DNA of 8,017 nucleotides from Anaerolineales bacterium (GTDB lineage: Bacteria > Chloroflexota > Anaerolineae > Anaerolineales > Villigracilaceae). The position numbers and the translations under genes are program-made. Within the stretch, counting starts at the first letter, position 1, and every line of letters starts with the position of its first letter. Location of the stretch: assembly GCA_016928525.1 (NCBI GenBank), contig JAFGKO010000155.1, positions 1 to 8,017 of the forward strand. Direction: 5' to 3'. Below, piece after piece: positions 1-5,025 of the stretch. Under the pieces are notes generated by a model. That model had not been told where the DNA came from. It searched no databases and worked only from the letters and a program-made list of their open reading frames with translations.

Positions 1-153
1 CTACAAGGTTTGCCTCCCTACCAGTACGCAGCACAAAATGCCTGATTTTGTCCACTTCCTAATGGTACTAAATATGGGAGCTTGACATTTCCAATACAAG
101 CTCACTTGATGGCGCAAGGTTTCTGGCTTATGCCATAGGGGTATAAATACTTA

Positions 154-375
154 TCAATTGAGTTTCTCTGGATAGGAGCACAATAACGTATCCAGGTATT
201 CTACGCCGCGAAAGTAGGGGCAAATCGAAGTGTTCTTGACGGCGCAACGATGTTCGCGCGTATTTTCGGCCGTGTTCCACGGGCAGGCGTCTTGCGCCCA
301 GCCGATCTCTTCTGGCGGGGTGGCCAGGTCGATGTCCATGTTGGCCCCTTTGAGTTTGTGGATCTTGGCGTTCAC
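154..375 (-). CDS. Small four-cysteine protein of unknown function (73 aa)
   Basis: I do not recognise the family. The gene is read from a GTG codon that has a good Shine-Dalgarno (AAGGA, 6 nt upstream); an in-frame ATG at codon 13 has no better signal. The product has no signal peptide or membrane segment, so it is probably cytoplasmic. Its four cysteines (C31, C44, C52, C66) and H42 sit in the C-terminal two thirds with motifs CPWN, HRC, CPYF and LLCSYP, spaced C-x12-C-x7-C-x13-C. That spacing could bind a metal or Fe-S cluster or form disulfides, but this is inference. It starts 20 nt after the stop of the toroid gene, so it is probably the last gene of that operon. The good Shine-Dalgarno and the non-random cysteine layout make it a real gene despite its size. 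Confidence 0.72.
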   Translation of the reverse strand: MNAKIHKLKGANMDIDLATPPEEIGWAQDACPWNTAENTREHRCAVKNTSICPYFRGVEYLDTLLCSYPEKLN

Positions 376-387
376 GTGATTTCCTTT
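376..387 (-). promoter_or_regulatory. Ribosome binding site for the small four-cysteine gene
   Basis: On the minus strand the sequence is AAAGGAAATCAC followed directly by GTG. The AAGGA core lies 6 nt from the start codon, and it is among the better Shine-Dalgarno matches in this window. It decides the GTG start at 375 over the ATG 36 bases further in. Confidence 0.6.
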
Positions 388-395
388 CTAGAAAA

Positions 396-1397
396 TCAGG
401 CACCTAGACGTTGGAATGCCCGCTGAGCGATCAGCGTGATCCAACGTGACGGTTCTTTTTTCTGCGCGAACTCCCAACCCTTCCAGGCCATCCAGATCGA
501 CTCGGGCATGAAGCGCCCAAACGCGTCAGCTTTGGCTTTGACTAAACCAGCCATCTCTCGCAGACGCGAGTCTGTCTTCAACCAGGGGAACTGGCTCAAC
601 ACGTCCAGAACGTGCAGGATGTCATACCAGATCAACGGCGCTTTGAGTTTGGCAAAGTCCGTGCCCATGCCGAAGAGATAGGGTTTGCGCTCTTTGCGTT
701 GCTCCCACAGGCTCAAGATGGTTTCCGCGCCGACTTTGCAGGTTTCGCCATCCCGCCATTCGCTGGACTGTGCCAGCGCCTTGAGCGAGATCAGGTTTGC
801 ATATGGACAGGGATCTCCCACCCGCCCGGGACCGCGGAATTTGCCAAGTTCGCTGGCTGCGGCGCACGGCCAGCCGTTCTCGCGCACCAGACTCCCGATG
901 TGGCTGCTCGCCGTTTGGACGCAGGGATCCGTTCCCAGGCCAAACTTGTGCAAGGCGTAAAGCGTCGAAGGAGCATCGCATAACATCCATTGCCATTCGT
1001 CTTCGCCACTCCCGCCGAAGTGTGTGGGAATATTGACGATGATCTGAAAGGCGCCTTCCTGTGATTGGTGGTTCAGGATGCGTTCGATGACAGGTTTCAG
1101 GGCTGGATCGCTGGCTTGCAATCCCAGGTCTGCCAGGAATGTCAACTTGTGCAGAGGATGCCCTGCGTCATTGTGGCGTTTGAGCGGAACTCCGGGCCAT
1201 TCTGCCAGTTCTTTCAGCAGGGCCTGCACTTGCGGGTCTGCCAGCATGGCTTTCCGGGCAGCGATGACTTCTTGATCAGTCTCTGCCTGGCCGAGCAGGT
1301 CGATGCGGGTGCGGTACTGAACCCAGGGTGGGCCTTCCAGCAGCCAATCCGTAAGTTCTGTTAGATTGGTATCCTTCAACTCATTTTTGACTTCCAT
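396..1397 (-). CDS. Squalene cyclase/prenyltransferase-like alpha-alpha toroid protein, function unknown (333 aa)
   Basis: The protein is helical and soluble, with no signal peptide. Its repeats resemble the alpha/alpha-toroid fold of squalene/oxidosqualene cyclases and protein prenyltransferase beta subunits: an early DWLLEGPPWVQYRTRIDLLG segment (about 17-36), QEGAFQ (about 113-118), EWQWMLCDAP (about 134-143), ENGWPC (173-178), FRGPGRVGDPCPY (187-199), and FGRFMPESIW near the C-terminus. It is about half the length of a bacterial squalene-hopene cyclase, and no DxDD acid motif is visible, so I do not call it a cyclase. Proteins of this type are usually annotated as hypothetical or as squalene cyclase-like. 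I chose the ATG at 1397, with AAGGA 12-13 nt upstream. A TTG at 1409 would add four residues but abuts the Shine-Dalgarno. The gene overlaps the HEAT-repeat gene by 22 bp, implying one transcript. Confidence 0.82.
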   Translation of the reverse strand: MEVKNELKDTNLTELTDWLLEGPPWVQYRTRIDLLGQAETDQEVIAARKAMLADPQVQALLKELAEWPGVPLKRHNDAGHPLHKLTFLADLGLQASDPALKPVIERILNHQSQEGAFQIIVNIPTHFGGSGEDEWQWMLCDAPSTLYALHKFGLGTDPCVQTASSHIGSLVRENGWPCAAASELGKFRGPGRVGDPCPYANLISLKALAQSSEWRDGETCKVGAETILSLWEQRKERKPYLFGMGTDFAKLKAPLIWYDILHVLDVLSQFPWLKTDSRLREMAGLVKAKADAFGRFMPESIWMAWKGWEFAQKKEPSRWITLIAQRAFQRLGA

Positions 1398-2116
1398 AGA
1401 TTTACCCAATCCTTGTCCATTCTTTCCAGGCGCTTTTTCTTCAAGTTTTCCTTCATGATCCAGCGCACATCTTTATCCGTGCTGGAAAACCAGCGCTCCA
1501 TGGCACCCTTTCCCTGCGCTGGCTGGGCGGCGACCACCACGCTCCAGCAGTAGCCCAATCCCTGGCGCAAGATTTTGAAGTCTTCGTTCCGCTCTTCAGC
1601 ATTTTCAATCGCAGCAGTGATTCGATCCAGGAGCGTGAGCGCGCGCAGGATGTGTCGCTCTTCCCGCAGCAGGACCGGTTCGGCCAACCCGGCTGCTACA
1701 GCGCGCATCTCCAGCCAGTTACCCGTGGCCCAGGTGTCCATGTTATCCAGTAGTGGGTTCATATCTGCTCGCCCAACCCGTTGCAGGGCCATGGCCACCG
1801 CCTCGCGGATGCGCCAGCGTGGGTCAGATGCAAAAGCGCGCAGGGTAGGCCATAGGTCGGTCTGACCTTCCACGATCACCCTGCCCAGCCCTTCGACCCC
1901 GCAAAATGCCAGGAATCCATCGGGCGTGTTGACCGGGGCGCGCTGTGGGTCGAACGACAGGAAATGCTCGAAGCGTTCGCGGTCTGCCAGGTCAGCGGCG
2001 GCGTGGGCCAGTTCCAGGTTCCCGCGCGGACCGGGCAGACCGGATTCTGCGCGCAGGTAATCATCCCAGTCATCCAGCTTTTCCAGGGTTTTGCGATATT
2101 CATCCACCTTGCTCAT
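1376..2116 (-). CDS. HEAT-repeat protein (246 aa)
   Basis: The product is an all-helical, soluble protein without a signal peptide. HEAT-like units can be seen at about 87-117 (LWPTLRAFASDPRWRIREAV...), 120-149 (the stretch around NWLEMRAVAAGLAEP) and 204-228 (WFSSTDKDVRWIMKENL). The D-x-R-W-R-I-R-E-A-V signature is typical of HEAT superhelices, including the AlkC/AlkD DNA-alkylation-repair fold. I see no clear AlkD catalytic signature, so a glycosylase assignment is not supported, and a protein- or nucleic-acid-binding scaffold is the safer reading. The C-terminus is very basic (KKKRLERMDKDW). Its ATG overlaps the TGA of the lipoprotein gene as ATGA (4 bp), and its own Shine-Dalgarno is weak, so translation is probably coupled. 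Its 3' end overlaps the toroid gene by 22 bp. Confidence 0.83.
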   Translation of the reverse strand: MSKVDEYRKTLEKLDDWDDYLRAESGLPGPRGNLELAHAAADLADRERFEHFLSFDPQRAPVNTPDGFLAFCGVEGLGRVIVEGQTDLWPTLRAFASDPRWRIREAVAMALQRVGRADMNPLLDNMDTWATGNWLEMRAVAAGLAEPVLLREERHILRALTLLDRITAAIENAEERNEDFKILRQGLGYCWSVVVAAQPAQGKGAMERWFSSTDKDVRWIMKENLKKKRLERMDKDWVNLWKSKMS

Positions 2117-2667
2117 GGAGAGACCTGGATTTTCATGAAGATTGCATCGCCAAAGGGCTCACCATTCGGGTCAACGGCTTGCCAGGCGGTGCTATATTCG
2201 CCCGGCTCGGTCGGCGCGGTAAAGGTGATGCGCAGGGTAGCCTGGGCTCCGCCGCGAGCGGGGTAAAGCGCCTGCTCTGGGGCTGCACCCATTTCCAGAC
2301 CGCCAACGAATTTCAGGCGGTAACGCGAGTCCCAGTTACAGGAGCCGTTGTTCTGCACCAGCCAGCGCTTGTCGACGCTGGAGCCGGGGGAGACCACAGT
2401 GCCATCCGGGATGGTCACGTCTTCGACGAAGGCCAATCCGTCCGTGCAGGGGGGAGTCGCTGTTGGGCTGGAAACCGGTTCCGGCTGTGGGGTAGAGGTG
2501 GGGATGACGGGCGTCGCCCCTTGTACCAGGCGTTGAGTCGGCGTGGGGGCTTTGGGCGGGATGAAGGGTGTAGGGGGCGGGGTGGGAGCACAGGCCGGGA
2601 ACAGGAGAAACGCCAATAAAATGGCAAGCAGGTTCGGGTGTAGTTTGGAGCGGTGTTGGGATTTCAT
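2113..2667 (-). CDS. Lipoprotein with NBR1/four-tryptophan Ig-like domain (184 aa)
   Basis: A hydrophobic signal segment (about 12-25) ends at LLFPAC, giving a likely lipidated Cys26. The lipobox is imperfect, with F at -3. A Thr/Pro-rich linker (27-73) leads to an Ig-like beta-sandwich (about 74-184) of the NBR1 central-domain type: W102 (KRWLVQNNGSCNW), W112, a GEYSTAWQAVDPNGEPFGD segment carrying W162, and a terminal beta strand. The fourth conserved tryptophan, usually just after FGD, is Phe177 here. C74 and C110 could form a disulfide outside the membrane. Linker-tethered domains like this are common in Anaerolineae cell-surface lipoproteins; a binding or adhesion role is inferred. The start has GGGGA 4 nt upstream. 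It lies just after recA and a hairpin, and is coupled by ATGA to the HEAT-repeat gene. No promoter of its own is evident in the short gap. Confidence 0.85.
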   Translation of the reverse strand: MKSQHRSKLHPNLLAILLAFLLFPACAPTPPPTPFIPPKAPTPTQRLVQGATPVIPTSTPQPEPVSSPTATPPCTDGLAFVEDVTIPDGTVVSPGSSVDKRWLVQNNGSCNWDSRYRLKFVGGLEMGAAPEQALYPARGGAQATLRITFTAPTEPGEYSTAWQAVDPNGEPFGDAIFMKIQVSP

Positions 2668-2678
2668 CTTATCCCCAT

Positions 2679-2711
2679 AAAAAGTAGGGACACGACTGAG
2701 CGTGTCCCTAC
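2679..2711 (-). terminator. Likely intrinsic terminator after recA (perfect 11-bp hairpin plus T5)
   Basis: An 11-bp perfect inverted repeat (GTAGGGACACG at 2684-2694 and CGTGTCCCTAC at 2701-2711) encloses a 6-nt loop. Read on the minus strand, it is followed at once by TTTTT (2683-2679), as expected for a Rho-independent terminator 8 nt after the recA stop. The next gene starts only 11 nt beyond the T-run, so termination is probably partial, or that gene has a promoter inside recA. The GTAGG...CCTAC ends also resemble a dispersed palindromic repeat, so it may be a repeat co-opted as a terminator. Confidence 0.65.
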
Positions 2712-2719
2712 GAAATCAT

Positions 2720-3805
2720 CTATTCTTCGTCGTCGACTGATACTTCTTCGTCGACCTCTTCGCCCATAACGAGCGGCATGACCAGTTCGCCCCCCAGCGC
2801 TTTCTGGCGGATGATCGTTTCGATCTCGAGCGCCAGGTCGGGGTTCTGGCGCAGGAACTCTTTGGAGTTTTCGCGTCCCTGACCGAGGCGCACATCGCCA
2901 TAGGAGTAGAAAGCGCCACGCTTGTCGACGATCTCGAACTGGGTCGCCAGGTCGAGCAGGTCGCCGGCCTTGGAGATGCCTTCGTTGTACATGATATCGA
3001 ACTCGGCGGTGCGGAAGGGAGCCGCGACTTTATTCTTGACCACGCGCACGCGGGTGCGGTTGCCGATGATCTCGGCGCCAACCTTGATGGACTGGATGCG
3101 GCGCACGTCGAGACGAACGCTGGAGTAGAATTTGAGCGCCTGGCCACCGGTGGTGGTTTCGGGGTTGCCAAACATGACGCCGATCTTCTGGCGCAACTGG
3201 TTGGTGAAGACGACCGTGGTCTTGGTCTGGTTGATCGCGCCAGAGAGCTTGCGTAGCGCCTGGGACATCAGGCGGGCGTGCACACCCATGGTAGGATCGC
3301 CCATGTCGCCTTCGAGTTCGGAACGTGGGACCAGGGCGGCCACCGAATCAATCACAACCACATCAACCGCGCCGGAGCGCACCAGCGTCTCGGTGATCTC
3401 GAGCGCCTGCTCGCCGATATCGGGTTGGGAAACCAGCAGGTTGTCGATATCCACGCCCACGCGGGCAGCATAGGTTGGATCGAGGGCGTGTTCCATATCG
3501 ATAAAGGCCGCCGTGCCGCCCATGCGCTGGGCTTCGGCGATGATGTGCTGGCAGAGGGTGGTTTTGCCCGAAGATTCCGGGCCATAAATTTCGGTAATGC
3601 GTCCGCGCGGAACACCGCCGACGCCTAAAGCTATATCCAGGGAAAGGGAGCCGGTGGGGATGACCTCGGTGGTCATGCTATGCGCATCCCCCAGGCGCAT
3701 GATGGCACCATCTCCGTAGCGCTTGATAATATCGCCGACGGCTTTATCGAGTACCGTCCGGCGGCCATCGTCTTGTGTTGAATCTTGTTGACTTTTTCGT
3801 GCCAT
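2720..3805 (-). CDS. recA: Recombinase RecA (361 aa)
   Basis: RecA forms ATP-dependent filaments on single-stranded DNA, performs homologous pairing and strand exchange, and stimulates LexA self-cleavage. The sequence is full length and intact: an N-terminal helix with [11 protein letters not shown] (30-40), Walker A GPESSGKT (75-82), the catalytic glutamate in [10 protein letters not shown] (E105), Walker [11 protein letters not shown] (149-158), the [15 protein letters not shown] region (201-215) leading into DNA-binding loop L2 with [11 protein letters not shown] (217-227), and [15 protein letters not shown] (256-270). The C-terminus is acidic ([14 protein letters not shown]), as is usual for the regulatory tail. 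The methionine in [10 protein letters not shown] replaces the alanine of the E. coli protein. The ATG at 3805 has GGAG 8 nt upstream. It has its own promoter overlapping the end of the M23 gene and a hairpin terminator downstream. Confidence 0.98.
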   Translation of the reverse strand: MARKSQQDSTQDDGRRTVLDKAVGDIIKRYGDGAIMRLGDAHSMTTEVIPTGSLSLDIALGVGGVPRGRITEIYGPESSGKTTLCQHIIAEAQRMGGTAAFIDMEHALDPTYAARVGVDIDNLLVSQPDIGEQALEITETLVRSGAVDVVVIDSVAALVPRSELEGDMGDPTMGVHARLMSQALRKLSGAINQTKTTVVFTNQLRQKIGVMFGNPETTTGGQALKFYSSVRLDVRRIQSIKVGAEIIGNRTRVRVVKNKVAAPFRTAEFDIMYNEGISKAGDLLDLATQFEIVDKRGAFYSYGDVRLGQGRENSKEFLRQNPDLALEIETIIRQKALGGELVMPLVMGEEVDEEVSVDDEE

Positions 3806-3855
3806 AATTTATTCTCCGAATACCATTGTATGGGTCAAAACGTCGTCATGCAAAC

Positions 3856-3883
3856 AGTATAGCACATATGTTCCATGCGTCAA
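3856..3883 (-). promoter_or_regulatory. recA promoter (sigma-70 type, extended -10)
   Basis: On the minus strand TTGACG (3883-3878) is followed by a 16-nt spacer and TATACT (3861-3856). The TGC just before the -10 makes it an extended -10. The predicted start lies near 3849, giving a leader of about 45 nt that contains the GGAG ribosome site. The -35 box contains the TGA stop codon of the upstream M23 gene, so recA can be expressed separately from that operon. Confidence 0.72.
3861..3874 (-). promoter_or_regulatory. Probable LexA/DinR-type SOS box in the recA promoter
   Basis: The minus-strand sequence GGAACATATGTGCT matches the Gram-positive DinR/LexA consensus CGAACRNRYGTTYC at 11 of 14 positions. 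Within the GAAC-N4-GTTC core it has one mismatch (GTGC). It fills the spacer between the -35 and -10 boxes, where a repressor would block RNA polymerase. LexA binding is inferred from the position, the sequence and the well-known SOS control of recA; no lexA gene is in the window. Confidence 0.5.
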
Positions 3884-5025
3884 GGGATATTCTGTCCTTG
3901 TGTCGGCAAAAAATCCAGGCTGGGTGTAGGTGGTGGGCTGAGTGCAAAGCCGTCTTCCCCGTGAAAGGTGAAATAGGTGACCTGTCCGGGGAAGATTTCT
4001 ACCCAGAATTGCTGGGTCTTGTCATCGTACTTCAAAGAAATCTTGTAAATCCCGGCTGGCAGGTCGCTCAAAACCATATTCTCGTTGTAATAGGGATCCG
4101 GGTTGGTAGCGCCGCCGCCGTACGTCCGCACGGTGCGCGTCGGTTTACCTTCCGGTTCGGGGCGTATTTCCACCTGATACCGGCGTAGCAGGTCGTTCTT
4201 TTCATTCGTGAGCCGTCCTACCAGCACGCCCCAACCTTGCGGCGGTGACATCCAAAGCTCCGGGTTATACGTGTTGTGAAAAGTATTTTCTCCCAAGCGC
4301 ACCTCGAAATGCAGATGCGGGCCGGTGGTTTGACCCGTATTCCCAACATAGCCGATTACGTCGCCTGTATCTACCCATTGTCCCAAGGTCGCGTTCACGG
4401 CTTCCATATGCGCATAAACCGTATAAAGTTGCTGGCCGCGATACCCGAAGTCATGGCGAATGGCCACCGACTTCCCATAGGGGTCATCCTGGTTGAGCGG
4501 CGCTTCGGTGAACAACCCCCAGCCGGCCCATACCACTGTCCCTGGCCCGGCAGCCAGGATGGGCGTACCTTTGTCGTCGGGGATGTCCACGCCGGTGTGG
4601 ACGATATTGTCGAAGAAGATGCCGCCATAGCGATAATCCGCCAGCGGCCAGTTGACGTTGTCCGCTCCGATGGGGCGGGCGAAGTAAAAATGGTCGAATG
4701 GCGAGACAGCCCAGGGTACAGGATAGAGTGGTGGACGCCAACTGGAGATGGGTTCTGCACCGGGTGTCGGCAAGTCGAAGCGTAGCGGCGGCGGAGTAGA
4801 AGTCGCCTCGTTCTGGACATCAGCCTGCTGACCGTTATCGGAAGCGACCACCGGCGTCGGGTTGCCTCCGAAGGCCGTGCAGGCGGAAAGCAGCATAGCC
4901 AGAATAAACAATAGTTTCAGTTTAAATAAATCAATCCTTGAGATCGTAGGTCGGGCTTTTAGCCCGACAGATCCGACATTTGGCGGGTTAAAAACCCGCC
5001 CTACTTTTGCAATTGAACCTTTCAT
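3880..5025 (-). CDS. M23-family (LytM-type) peptidoglycan hydrolase lipoprotein (381 aa)
   Basis: A zinc metallopeptidase expected to cut peptide bonds in peptidoglycan outside the membrane. The M23 domain spans about 135-250. By analogy with LytM, H143 and D147 (HTGVD) with H239 bind zinc, and H206 (YAHM) and H237 (HLHFEV) are the catalytic histidines; all are present, so it should be active. A hydrophobic segment (about 36-48) ends in a lipobox, LLSAC, giving lipidated Cys49, followed by a short Thr/Pro-rich linker. A C-terminal beta-sandwich (about 265-365, with DLPAGIYKISLKYD) resembles PEGA/carboxypeptidase-regulatory domains. The ATG overlaps the upstream TGA as ATGA but has no Shine-Dalgarno. 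Codons 8-27 are a translated palindromic element, making the signal's n-region unusually long. A shorter start near the hydrophobic segment (CTG or TTG codons about 33-39) is the alternative. Confidence 0.93.
   Translation of the reverse strand: MKGSIAKVGRVFNPPNVGSVGLKARPTISRIDLFKLKLLFILAMLLSACTAFGGNPTPVVASDNGQQADVQNEATSTPPPLRFDLPTPGAEPISSWRPPLYPVPWAVSPFDHFYFARPIGADNVNWPLADYRYGGIFFDNIVHTGVDIPDDKGTPILAAGPGTVVWAGWGLFTEAPLNQDDPYGKSVAIRHDFGYRGQQLYTVYAHMEAVNATLGQWVDTGDVIGYVGNTGQTTGPHLHFEVRLGENTFHNTYNPELWMSPPQGWGVLVGRLTNEKNDLLRRYQVEIRPEPEGKPTRTVRTYGGGATNPDPYYNENMVLSDLPAGIYKISLKYDDKTQQFWVEIFPGQVTYFTFHGEDGFALSPPPTPSLDFLPTQGQNIP
4946..5004. repeat. 59-bp twin stem-loop palindromic element inside the start of the M23 gene
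   Basis: Two stem-loops stand side by side: arms 4950-4957/4961-4968 (GTCGGGCT, loop TTT) and 4982-4989/4993-5000 (GGCGGGTT, loop AAA). The unit is bounded by GTAGG (4946-4950) and CCTAC (5000-5004), which are inverted copies of each other. The layout is typical of REP/BIME-like or miniature non-autonomous elements. It is free of stop codons in the M23 reading frame. No transposase is nearby and no clear target-site duplication was seen. Confidence 0.75.

Noticed and set aside
33..51. A 7-bp A/T-rich inverted repeat (ACAAAAT/ATTTTGT, 5-nt loop), possible operon terminator
   Set aside because: The stem is short and weak, and no T-run follows on the minus strand; it could easily arise by chance.
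78..103. A 7-bp inverted repeat (GAGCTTG/CAAGCTC) containing a TTGACA on the plus strand
   Set aside because: The loop is 12 nt, no -10 sits at the right distance, and no plus-strand gene follows.
1..153. A stop-to-stop open frame of about 50 codons on the minus strand, with possible GTG/TTG starts, left of the small Cys gene
   Set aside because: It has no Shine-Dalgarno, an odd composition (it resembles translated repeat) and ends at the window edge. No gene, promoter or convincing terminator is supported in this AT-richer stretch.
39..402. An 11-bp inverted repeat (AAAATCAGGCA at 392-402 and its complement at 39-49) flanking the small Cys gene
   Set aside because: It does not extend beyond 11 bp, there is no duplication of flanks and no mobility gene; chance similarity is likely at this window size.
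612..983. Several plus-strand open frames of 80-125 codons opposite the toroid gene
   Set aside because: They overlap a well-supported gene throughout, have no ribosome site and show no recognisable motif.
1376..2116. Assignment of the HEAT-repeat gene as an AlkC/AlkD DNA glycosylase
   Set aside because: The helical repeats fit the fold, but I could not find the catalytic and DNA-contact residues, so only a HEAT-repeat protein is called.
1945..2619. A long plus-strand open frame (about 224 codons) opposite the HEAT and NBR1 lipoprotein genes
   Set aside because: It is antisense to two genes with recognisable domains and a clear ATGA junction; its composition (Gly/Arg-rich) is that of a shadow of G+C-rich coding DNA.
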